Origin: Acidovorax sp. 1608163
GTDB taxonomy: Bacteria > Pseudomonadota > Gammaproteobacteria > Burkholderiales > Burkholderiaceae_C
NCBI RefSeq assembly: GCF_003669015.1
Contig: NZ_CP033069.1
Span: 3,916,501 to 3,980,500, forward strand
DNA: 64,000 nt
Direction of reading: 5' to 3'
A model generated the notes under the pieces. The model was not told the origin of the DNA, did no database searches, and was given only the letters and a program-made list of their open reading frames with translations. Below are positions 52,354 through 60,319 of this stretch, piece after piece. Position 1 is the stretch's first letter, and each line of letters opens with the position of its first letter. Both the position numbers and the translations under genes were made by a program.

Positions 52354-54363
52354 ATGGCTACATCGCGCAAAGCAACCTACCTATTTGCCATTGCCCTTGT
52401 TTTGGCAGTGCTGGGCATTTACCTGCCTGGCATTCGCAATGATTTGCTGTTTGATGACCTGCGATTGAGCGACGGCACCATCTTTGGCCAATACGGCAGC
52501 CTGCTCCAATTCAAACAGCGGATGCTGTCTTATGGAAGCTTCGTTTGGCTACAAAGTTTGTTCGGCGAAGGGTGGTGGAAACAGCGATTTCTGAATATCG
52601 CGTTGCACCTGGGCACGGTCGCTTGCATTTATGCGCTACTGAAAGCGCTGTTGAGCCAAGCCAAATTTCCCCAAGAGTTTGAGGATCAAACGCACTTTGA
52701 GGCCTCCCGCACCGCCGCATTGCAGGTGGGAGTCGCACTGTTCGCATTGAATCCGGTCGCCGTCTACGCGGTGGGGTACTTGGTTCAGCGCTCTATCGTG
52801 ATGGCGACATTGTTTGCGGTGCTGGCCTGCTGGCTCTTCGTTCGCGGCCTGCAAACGGGGCGCGCTGGCTGGTACGCAGGGGCTTTGGGTAGCTATGTGC
52901 TGGCCGTGCTGTCCAAAGAGTATGCCGTCATGACAGCCGCCATGGCCGTGCCGCTGTACATCTACATCCGCCGCCCCGGCTGGAAAGCTATTGCTGTTGT
53001 CGCCGGCGGCGCGTTACTGGTGTTGGCACTCGCTGCCGCTGCGTTTTTTGGCATTTATGGGGCAGTGCTGGGCAAGGTGTTTGACCCACGCTCTGCAGCA
53101 TTGGTGCAGCAGCTGGAGGCCATGCGCCCCGGAATCACAGCCCAGATTTACCCTTTGAGCCTGCTGAACGAAGCGGCACTGTTTTTTGCATATGGCCTGC
53201 TGTGGTTTGTCCCCAACGTGCAGTGGATGTCAGTCGACCTGCGTCCGGCGTTTCCGCTGGGGTTTGCTTCGTGGGGGCATTTGGCTGGTGCTTTGGGATA
53301 TGTCTGCTTGCTTGGGATAGCGATTTGGATGGTGGTACGCCGCAAAGATGCGCTGGGTTTGGCCGGTCTGATCCTGCTGTTCCCGCTGCTTTGGTTTGCA
53401 ACCGAATTTGCCACGGTCTGGGTGCAAGACCCGTTTGTGCTGTACCGCAGTTACTTGTGGGCTGTGGCCGTCCCCGGCCTTGTTGCCATTGTGCTGACCG
53501 GCTTTAAGCCCAAGACGATTTACGCCGTGGGTGTCTTGATTGCGTTGATCTTTGGCGGATTGGCATTGGAGCGCAACCTCTCCCTCAGGGATGAAGGCAC
53601 TGCCTGGGCTGACGCGGCCGAAAAAGTCGACACTAAAGCCCCAGCCAATGCCGTTGGGCGCAGCCGCCCATTCTTGAACCTGGGCGCCTATCACCTTGAA
53701 AAAGGATCCCTCGCATTGGCAGAGCGTGCCTTTCTGACGGCCGATGCTCTGGGGGACTTGGGCGGGAATGCTCGCTTCAATATTGGGGTCACGCTGCAGC
53801 AGCAAAAGAAGCATGCAGAAGCGCTGCAGGCGTTTGCCGCGGCGCAGGCCAAGGGCTTCAGCGGGCAATTGCTGCACTACCACCGGGGCGAGTCGGCCTT
53901 CGCTCTGGGCCAATTCCCATTGGCGTTCGAGAGCTTTGGCACAGCCCTGAAAGACGCGCCCCAAGGAAACAACACCGATAAGAAAATGCAAGTATTGCTG
54001 CTGCAACGGCATGCTGATGCAGGCATTGCCGCCCAGCAATATGACGCAGCCATCAGCGACTTTGAAACCCTGCTGCAAATGAGCCCCAAACATCCCCGGC
54101 TCTTGCTGGGTATGGGCATGGCAATGGTTGGCAAGGGCGATACGCAAAAGGCGATCCCCCTGTTTGACGATTTAATCGCATCTGCACCTAGTGCCCCTGC
54201 TTACTACGGAAGAGGCGTTGCGTTGTACCGTGCGGGCAAACTGAATGATGGCCTGAAAGATATCGATGAGGCGATCAAGCTGGAGCCACGCAATGCGCAG
54301 TATCGGCAAGTGCGCGAGCAGCTGGCCGCATCCACCAAACCATCCAACAAGTCCAAGCCCTGA
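52354..54363 (+). CDS. TMTC-like multi-pass membrane protein with C-terminal TPRs
   Basis: 669 residues from ATG 52354. About ten membrane segments cover residues 1-400, with a loop DLLFDDLRLSDG after the first segment. NPVAVYAVGYLVQRS and LSKEYAVMTAAMAVPLY follow, the pattern of TMTC/GT-C type proteins. Residues about 430-665 contain five or so TPRs (for example LLGMGMAMVGKGDTQKAIPL). Eukaryotic relatives are O-mannosyltransferases, and GT-C proteins use lipid-linked sugars. Here it would glycosylate a protein or glycan on the periplasmic side (inference). It is followed 20 bases later by a glycosyltransferase gene. Confidence 0.7.
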   Translation: MATSRKATYLFAIALVLAVLGIYLPGIRNDLLFDDLRLSDGTIFGQYGSLLQFKQRMLSYGSFVWLQSLFGEGWWKQRFLNIALHLGTVACIYALLKALLSQAKFPQEFEDQTHFEASRTAALQVGVALFALNPVAVYAVGYLVQRSIVMATLFAVLACWLFVRGLQTGRAGWYAGALGSYVLAVLSKEYAVMTAAMAVPLYIYIRRPGWKAIAVVAGGALLVLALAAAAFFGIYGAVLGKVFDPRSAALVQQLEAMRPGITAQIYPLSLLNEAALFFAYGLLWFVPNVQWMSVDLRPAFPLGFASWGHLAGALGYVCLLGIAIWMVVRRKDALGLAGLILLFPLLWFATEFATVWVQDPFVLYRSYLWAVAVPGLVAIVLTGFKPKTIYAVGVLIALIFGGLALERNLSLRDEGTAWADAAEKVDTKAPANAVGRSRPFLNLGAYHLEKGSLALAERAFLTADALGDLGGNARFNIGVTLQQQKKHAEALQAFAAAQAKGFSGQLLHYHRGESAFALGQFPLAFESFGTALKDAPQGNNTDKKMQVLLLQRHADAGIAAQQYDAAISDFETLLQMSPKHPRLLLGMGMAMVGKGDTQKAIPLFDDLIASAPSAPAYYGRGVALYRAGKLNDGLKDIDEAIKLEPRNAQYRQVREQLAASTKPSNKSKP

Positions 54364-54383
54364 CGCAGACAAGCAGCTCGACC

Positions 54384-56249
54384 ATGACGTTGCGAATCCT
54401 CCATGTCGGCAAGTTCTTTCCACCATACATGGGCGGGATGGAAGTCTTTTTGGCAGACCTGATTCAAGAGCAGCGACGCCAGGGCATCGACGCTCATGCC
54501 ATGGTGCATGGAACCTCCTTGCCTGATGACCCCCCTTGGGTGCACAGGGTTCCAGTGCAGTTCAATTTGGTGTACGCGCCCATGGCCGTTGGCTTTCGGC
54601 GCGCGCTCGGACAAGCCATCGACCGCATCAAGCCGGATGTGCTGCACTTGCACATGCCCAACAACTCGGCGCTCTGGGCACTAACGCTCCCTAGTGCACG
54701 TAAAGTGCCTTGGGTGGTGCACTGGCATTCGGACGTGGTGGTGTCGAATATCAAGTGGTCTGTGGCTTTGGCCTACATGCTGTACCGGCCTTTTGAGCAA
54801 GCTCTTCTGGAACGTGCACAACAGATCTTCGCAACATCACCGCCCTACTTGCAGGCCAGCGCAGCACTGCGACCTTGGCTCGATAAATGTGACGTGGTGC
54901 CGCTGGGTATCAATCTGCAAGACAGTGCTCCTGGAGCGGAGGCCAGAGCACAAGCAATATCACTTTGGCGGGCAGAGACCCAATTCAGACTCCTATCGAT
55001 CGGCCGGCTCACCTACTACAAGGGCTTTGAAATCCTGATTAAAGCGGTCTCCACACTGCCCGGTGTGGAACTGCTGATTGTCGGAAGTGGCGAGCTTCAC
55101 GACTCTCTTGAAGAGCTGGTGCGCAGCACAACCCCTGCTGGTACTGCGCCCGCCACCCGACTCTTAGGTGCTGTGGATGATGCCCAAAAGCATGCTCTGT
55201 TGGCGCAGTGCGACCTTTTTTGCTTGGCATCGCGCGAGCGCACGGAGGCGTTTGGAGTGGTGCTGCTGGAGGCCATGCAGCACTCACGCCCCTGTCTCGT
55301 GACGGATTTGCCGGGCTCTGGGATGCCGTGGGTTGTTTCACACGCCCATTGCGGACTGCACGTTCCTTTTGAAGATGTGGAAGCCTGGCGCAGCACCATA
55401 GCCCGCCTGCAACATGATCCCGGCTTGCGTCAACGTTTGGGCAAAGCAGGCAACAAAGCACTGCAAGAGCACTTTGGGATTGGCCCTTGCGAGCGCGCCA
55501 CTGCCCGCCATTACAGAAGCATGGCACCGGGCAGAAATACAGAGTCCTCCACACGCGGCTTGATGGTGGTGATTGCCACCCATAACAATGCCGCAGACAT
55601 CGCCCCTCTGCTTCAGCGCGTGCGCGCCTTGGTCAACGCTCCAGTGCTTGTGGTTGATAACCGCAGCACTGACGCAACCTGCCACTTGGCTGAGCAGCAC
55701 GGGGCACGGGTGCTGCGCCCTCTTCTGAAAATGACGACCTGGGGCAGCTTGCAGACCGGCATCCGTCATGCGCTTGTGCAAGGCTACTCTTGCGCCATCA
55801 CCATCGACGCTGAGGGCCGCTATGAAGTAGAGGAACTACCGGCGCTACTTGCTGCGGGCAATGAAGCTGACATGGCAGTAGCCTATTTCGCAAGCAGCAA
55901 CAGCCTGCCGCGCCGTGCAGCCTGGCAGTGGTTTCGGTGGTTGACAGGCTTGGGATTGCGTGATTTTGTGTCGGGATTTCGGCTGTATAACCGCGCAGCC
56001 ATGCAAGTGGCTGCATCTGCCGAGGCCACGCTGCTGGACTACCAGGACATCGGAACGTTGTTGCTGATGAGACGCGAAGGTAAGCGAATTGCCGAGGTGC
56101 CGCTTGCAATGCACACCTCCAAGATAGATCGCTCCAAAATTTTCAGATCCTGGGCCTATGCAGTGCGATACATGGTTGTATCAACACTTGTTGGCATTGC
56201 GCATGGGAGGCGTGCAAACAAGACCAGAAAAATTTCGCAAACCGCATAG
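54384..56249 (+). CDS. GT4-GT2 fusion glycosyltransferase
   Basis: 621 residues. Residues 1-385 form a GT4 enzyme (FFPPYMGGMEVFLADL at the start, ERTEAFGVVLLE as EX7E). Residues 395-600 form a GT2 domain of the dolichol-phosphate mannosyltransferase type (VVIATHNNAADI, VDNRSTDAT, ITIDAEG for the DxD position, FVSGFRLYNRAAM). A DPM1-like module makes polyprenyl-phosphate sugar, the donor type used by GT-C enzymes such as the gene upstream. The two probably work in one pathway. The link between the domains is continuous, with no sign of frameshift. Confidence 0.82.
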   Translation: MTLRILHVGKFFPPYMGGMEVFLADLIQEQRRQGIDAHAMVHGTSLPDDPPWVHRVPVQFNLVYAPMAVGFRRALGQAIDRIKPDVLHLHMPNNSALWALTLPSARKVPWVVHWHSDVVVSNIKWSVALAYMLYRPFEQALLERAQQIFATSPPYLQASAALRPWLDKCDVVPLGINLQDSAPGAEARAQAISLWRAETQFRLLSIGRLTYYKGFEILIKAVSTLPGVELLIVGSGELHDSLEELVRSTTPAGTAPATRLLGAVDDAQKHALLAQCDLFCLASRERTEAFGVVLLEAMQHSRPCLVTDLPGSGMPWVVSHAHCGLHVPFEDVEAWRSTIARLQHDPGLRQRLGKAGNKALQEHFGIGPCERATARHYRSMAPGRNTESSTRGLMVVIATHNNAADIAPLLQRVRALVNAPVLVVDNRSTDATCHLAEQHGARVLRPLLKMTTWGSLQTGIRHALVQGYSCAITIDAEGRYEVEELPALLAAGNEADMAVAYFASSNSLPRRAAWQWFRWLTGLGLRDFVSGFRLYNRAAMQVAASAEATLLDYQDIGTLLLMRREGKRIAEVPLAMHTSKIDRSKIFRSWAYAVRYMVVSTLVGIAHGRRANKTRKISQTA

Positions 56250-56288
56250 CGTTTGTCAATTGGCCTCGATAGCGCCCCCAAGTTTGCG

Positions 56289-57089
56289 TCATACCATCAC
56301 CTTGATCCCCGCCGCCATTAATACCATCGCGAGAGCCAACTGAATCCATCGGCCCGCAATTTTTCCAGCGAGCAGGCTCCCCAAAAGCACCGCAGGAACA
56401 GAACCCACCAACAAGCTGCCAAGCATCCATAGGTCCACCATTCCGGCAAACAGATAACCAATTCCAGCAACGGCCGCCAATGGAACCGCGTGCACGATAT
56501 CGGTGGCGACTAGGCGATGAGGGGTCATCCGGAGTGGATAGAGATATAGCAACATTACAGTACCCAGCGCTCCTGCTCCTACCGAGGTAAGGGCTACACA
56601 CAACCCCAAAACTGCGCCAGCAACCACCGTCAGCAACGGCTGAATGGCCTTAAAACGCACCGGTTCTTCGATACGCTGCTGGCGCGCAAGAGCCCTTAGA
56701 TATGGCGCAGCCAGCAAGCCTGCGGCAGTGATAAGCACAACAATGCCAATCGTTTTGGTTAGCCACTCCACCTGCGCCATCCGAACACCGAAGCTGACTA
56801 TCACAACGATGACCAGTGCTACCGGCAAGCTCCCCATCCACAAGCGTTTAGCTACCCGCCAGTCCACATGGCCACTGGCATGGTGTGCACGTGCTCCAAC
56901 AAGTTTGGTGATGGCCGCAAACCACAAGTCAGTAGCGATGGCAGTGATTGGAGACACGCCAAAGACAATGAGCAAAATGGGCGTCATTAGTGCGCCGCCA
57001 CCCACACCCGTGATGCCCACGACCAAACCGGTCAACGCACCGGCTAGCGCATAAGACGAATCAATCACTCGGGCATCCAGGCCATGCAA
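56289..57089 (-). CDS. TauE/SafE-family sulfite or anion exporter
   Basis: 266 residues with eight membrane segments in two halves. The first half begins GLVVGITGVGGGALMTPILL, the family signature. Members export sulfite or other organosulfonates. It starts inside the 3' end of cysQ (25-base overlap), so both were one unit, in line with a sulfur-related job. Confidence 0.87.
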   Translation of the reverse strand: MHGLDARVIDSSYALAGALTGLVVGITGVGGGALMTPILLIVFGVSPITAIATDLWFAAITKLVGARAHHASGHVDWRVAKRLWMGSLPVALVIVVIVSFGVRMAQVEWLTKTIGIVVLITAAGLLAAPYLRALARQQRIEEPVRFKAIQPLLTVVAGAVLGLCVALTSVGAGALGTVMLLYLYPLRMTPHRLVATDIVHAVPLAAVAGIGYLFAGMVDLWMLGSLLVGSVPAVLLGSLLAGKIAGRWIQLALAMVLMAAGIKVMV

Positions 57090-57347
57090 CCAGCGGCAAC
57101 GAACGAGGGATTGAATACCTCAGGTTTGCCATAACGCAGGGGGCGGCCTTGCAGGTCCAGCACCAAGCCCCCTGCGCCCTCTAATACGGCTTGTGCAGCT
57201 GCCGTATCCCACTCACAAGTGGGAGCCAAGCGTGGGTACATGTCAGCCTCACCTTCCGCGATCCGGCAAAACTTCAATGAACTGCCCGCTTGCATCAACT
57301 GCACGGGTCCCAGCCGGTCGATCATTACCTTTGTATCGACATCCAAG
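57065..57347 (-). pseudogene. cysQ: cysQ 3' fragment (PAP phosphatase C-terminus)
   Basis: About 94 residues matching the CysQ C-terminus: QAGSSLKFCRIAEGEADMYP and CEWDTAAAQAVLEGAGG. It is cut by the IS3-family element on its 5' side. The ATG now at 57373 lies within the IS end and creates a short false ORF. Confidence 0.88.
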
Positions 57348-57376
57348 TGGACTTCACCCGGTTTCGTAGACATATT

Positions 57377-58237
57377 TCAACTTCCGTTTCGAAGTTGTTC
57401 GAATGCCAGCGGACTCAGTTGGTCTAGGTGACTGTGCCGACGGATTCGATTGTAAAAACCTTCGATGTAGTCAAACACATCTGACTTGGCGTCTTGCCTG
57501 GTGGCATAGATATGGCGTTTGATTCTCTCCTTCTTCAAGCTGCTGAAGAAGGACTCTGCTACCGCGTTGTCCCAACAGTTTCCACGTCGGCTCATGCTTG
57601 GCACCAATTGGTTGTCCTTGCACCAGCGGGCGAAGTCGTCACTGCCAAACTGACTTCCTTGGTCGGAATGGATCATCACTGGACCCGTTGGGCGCCTGCG
57701 CCACACTGCCATCGTGAGCGCATCCAACACCAACTCTGTAGCCATGCTGGAGTTCATCGCCCAGCCGACCACCATGCGCGAGTACAGGTCAATTACGGCC
57801 GTTAGGTACAACCAGCCCTCATGGGTTCGGATATAGGTAATGTCGGTGACCCACACTTGGTTCGGTAGCGTGACCGTGAACTCACGTTGCAACCGGTTCG
57901 GTGCGGCAGTCGCAGGAAGACCGACTCGGTAGCGTGGCCGCTTGTAACCACGCACTGAGCGCAGTTGGGCCTGGCGCATCAGGCGTGCTACACGTTTTTG
58001 ACCGCACGCCATACCGTCCTCTCGCAAGTCCCGCAGGATGCGTGGGCTTCCATAAATCCCGTGGCTGTCGTCAAAGGATTGCCGAATGCTTGCCAGCAAG
58101 ACATCGTCGGCTAAGGCGCGTTTGGACTTTGGATTGGCCTTCCAAGCGTAATAGCCACTGCGCTGTACGCGCAGAACGCGGCACATGCTGCTGAGCCGGA
58201 ACTGGCCTTTATGTTCGGCCATGAATGCGCACTTCAC
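57377..58237 (-). CDS. IS3-family transposase OrfB
   Basis: 286 residues from GTG 58237. An HTH-21-like part is followed by an integrase core with DDE: VWVTDITYI, IHSDQGSQFGS and DNAVAESFFSSLKKE. Probably translated as an OrfAB fusion by a -1 shift on the A6G stretch near 58265-58271. Confidence 0.93.
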   Translation of the reverse strand: MKCAFMAEHKGQFRLSSMCRVLRVQRSGYYAWKANPKSKRALADDVLLASIRQSFDDSHGIYGSPRILRDLREDGMACGQKRVARLMRQAQLRSVRGYKRPRYRVGLPATAAPNRLQREFTVTLPNQVWVTDITYIRTHEGWLYLTAVIDLYSRMVVGWAMNSSMATELVLDALTMAVWRRRPTGPVMIHSDQGSQFGSDDFARWCKDNQLVPSMSRRGNCWDNAVAESFFSSLKKERIKRHIYATRQDAKSDVFDYIEGFYNRIRRHSHLDQLSPLAFEQLRNGS

Positions 58238-58515
58238 CCGGACAGCTTGGCAAAGTACGTTGCGGCCTTTTTTAGGATGTCGCGCTCCTCATTGGCCCTT
58301 TTGAGCTCCGCTTTGAGCCGGGATACCTCGGCCTTGAGCTGGCTTGTCTCTGCCCCCCCTGCGCTCGATTGCTCTTTGGCAAGCCGCACCCACAGGTACA
58401 GGCTTTTGTCCGACATGCCCAATCGCTTGGCTACATCCACTACCCCATGACCACGCTCGGTCACCTGTTTGACGGCTTCTGCCTTGAACTCAGCCGGGTA
58501 TCGCACTCTCTTCAT
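58234..58515 (-). CDS. IS3-family transposase OrfA
   Basis: 93 residues: an HTH_Tnp_1 domain (MKRVRYPAEFKAEAVKQV) followed by a leucine-zipper coiled coil ending ILKKAATYFAK. CTAAAAAAG near its end is a classical slippery site leading into OrfB. Confidence 0.93.
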   Translation of the reverse strand: MKRVRYPAEFKAEAVKQVTERGHGVVDVAKRLGMSDKSLYLWVRLAKEQSSAGGAETSQLKAEVSRLKAELKRANEERDILKKAATYFAKLSG

Positions 58516-58575
58516 TTCTCACTCTCCAGTTCAATTTCGACCTTGATAGGTGTCTATTGAACCGGGTGAAGTCCA

Positions 58576-58793
58576 GACTCCTCAGACACTACGGGGCAGT
58601 CCGGCAGCAATTGTTGCAAGTGATGAACCAACACCTGATGGGCAGACAAATCCGCTTGCGTCAATGGGGAAGTGTCTTTCTTCAACGTTGCCGCGAATTG
58701 CTCTGTGGCGTACACAGCCATCACTGCGCTGCCAGCAAGGCGTGCAATAGGCAGCAGCTTTTCGAGCAATTTAGTGACCTCAACATGTCGCAT
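58576..58793 (-). pseudogene. cysQ: cysQ 5' fragment (PAP phosphatase N-terminus)
   Basis: About 73 residues: LLPIARLAGSAVMAVYATE, DTSPLTQADLSAHQV and CPVVSEES match the CysQ N-terminus. The next section of a normal CysQ, with the metal-binding DPLDGT motif, is absent on either side of the IS. About 85 residues were lost with the insertion. CysQ would hydrolyse PAP, the by-product of PAPS use. Confidence 0.87.
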
Positions 58794-58823
58794 ATTGCAA
58801 AATTACCAAAATTTGTCGAAGAT

Positions 58824-59416
58824 ATGAATCCTATCACTCAATTTTCCCTAAATAAATTGAAAAACAATCAAATTGCGACAAATCTCGCTCAAGCGTTGCT
58901 AGGCCTTGATGCCAAGCAGGTTTGGGATACGGAGCTTGCATACTCGCACCTGAAGAAATGTGGCGAAGCCGACACCAAACGAACCGCCGAGCGCAGACTC
59001 AACGCGCTAGGACTACTCCCACAGGGACTGAACGACGGTGATTTGCGAGACGAGCAAGGCCTCCCCCCAAACGCTTGGTGCTGAACTGGGCGATGGAGCA
59101 AGCACGCAAACGACGCGACCGTGTTCTTTTTGCCCAGCTAAGCCCGCTACCGAATGGTGCACCCTGCCTGCATGCGAACGACGCGCGCGGCGCCCGCATC
59201 TGGGTACCACTGCCAGACTCGCAAAAAGAAACCATTTGGCAAGCCCTGCTGGCGCTGCAAAAACACATCAGCAAGCCCGTCGCGCTGTTTCCGCACGGTG
59301 CGCTGGTCGAAGCCCTGCGAACTGCACCAAACGCACCAGGCATCAACGTTCACTTACAGGCGTACCGATCCGCAATGCCCAACGGCAGGCATCCACAAAA
59401 GGGCAATTTTTCGTCG
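58824..59416 (+). other. Unrecognised ORF upstream of and in frame with cysD (frameshifted as read)
   Basis: The first frame (from ATG 58824, or 58785) reads MNPITQFSLNKLKNN onwards and stops at 59084. One extra C in the run at 59063-59068 joins it to a second frame with [20 protein letters not shown] and [19 protein letters not shown]. It then reads, without stop, into cysD. The joined product would be about 200 residues before the CysD start. I recognise no family. The first 100 bases are AT-rich compared with the rest, which may mean foreign origin. It could be a separate small gene whose stop is hidden by another error, or a true N-terminal extension. Confidence 0.4.
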
Positions 59417-60319
59417 ATGCCCCTCTCGCCACATCTCAGACAACTCGAGGCGGAAAGCATTTACATCCTCCGAGAAGCAGTGGCCGAGTCCCAAAACCCT
59501 GCAATGTTGTATTCCATTGGAAAAGACAGCAGCGTGATGCTGCACCTAGCGCGCAAGGCGTTTTATCCCGGGGTGCCCCCGTTCCCCCTGCTACATGTAG
59601 ACACCCGGTGGAAGTTTCAGGAGATGTACGACTTCCGGGACTGGATGGCTCGCGAAAGTGGGATGCAGCTGCTGACACACATCAACCCGGATGCCATTGA
59701 GAAAAACATCAATCCTTTTGACCATGGCTCGGCCCTTCACACCGACATTACCAAGACCGAGGCATTGAAGCAGTCACTCAACCAGCACCAGTTTGACGTG
59801 GTGTTTGGCGGGGCGCGACGAGACGAAGAACAATCTCGGGCCAAAGAACGTGTGTTCTCGTTTCGCACCGCCAATCATCAATGGGACCCTAAGAACCAAC
59901 GCCCCGAGCTCTGGAATTTGTACAACACGCGCAAAACCTCCGGGGAAGGCATACGGGTGTTTCCACTGTCGAATTGGACCGAACTGGACGTCTGGCAATA
60001 CATCCTCCACGAGGGGATCCCGGTTGTGCCGCTTTACTTTGCCACGCCACGCCCTGTCGTGGTGCGCCCAGGAATGATCATGCTGGTAGACGATGATCGC
60101 TGCCAGCTACTGCCTGGGGAGGAAATTCAAATACGTAAGGTGCGCTTTCGCACGCTGGGGTGCTACCCACTGACGGGCGCCATCGAGTCTGAAGCAGACA
60201 CACTGGAAGACATCCTGTTGGAACTTATCAACACCCGCCAGTCCGAACGACAGGGCCGCAAGATTGACACCGACAGCGCGGGATCAATGGAAAAGAAGAA
60301 GCAGGAGGGTTACTTCTGA
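59417..60319 (+). CDS. cysD: CysD, sulfate adenylyltransferase subunit 2
   Basis: 300 residues from ATG 59417, chosen because [19 protein letters not shown] is the normal CysD opening. PP-loop motif [18 protein letters not shown], then [17 protein letters not shown] and the C-terminal [16 protein letters not shown] are all typical. With CysN it forms APS from sulfate and ATP. The stop overlaps cysN by one base (TGATG). Confidence 0.94.
   Translation: MPLSPHLRQLEAESIYILREAVAESQNPAMLYSIGKDSSVMLHLARKAFYPGVPPFPLLHVDTRWKFQEMYDFRDWMARESGMQLLTHINPDAIEKNINPFDHGSALHTDITKTEALKQSLNQHQFDVVFGGARRDEEQSRAKERVFSFRTANHQWDPKNQRPELWNLYNTRKTSGEGIRVFPLSNWTELDVWQYILHEGIPVVPLYFATPRPVVVRPGMIMLVDDDRCQLLPGEEIQIRKVRFRTLGCYPLTGAIESEADTLEDILLELINTRQSERQGRKIDTDSAGSMEKKKQEGYF

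Larger units (their letters stand above)
57348..58575 (-). mobile_element. IS3-family insertion sequence inside cysQ
   Basis: 1228 bases bounded by 25-base inverted repeats that match at 22 positions. Left end begins TGGACTTCACCCGGTT, right end finishes AACCGGGTGAAGTCCA. It carries orfA and orfB with a likely -1 slip. No direct target duplication is visible (AAG left, GAC right). Confidence 0.88.

Noticed and set aside
57065..57373. A separate small gene of 102 residues
   Set aside because: Its C-terminal 94 residues are CysQ; the first few come from the IS end, so it is a gene fragment.
59075..60319. CysD with a novel 114-residue N-terminal domain
   Set aside because: The normal CysD start and full length begin at 59417. 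The extension lies next to a homopolymer break, so a true fusion is not supported enough. Kept only as an open question.
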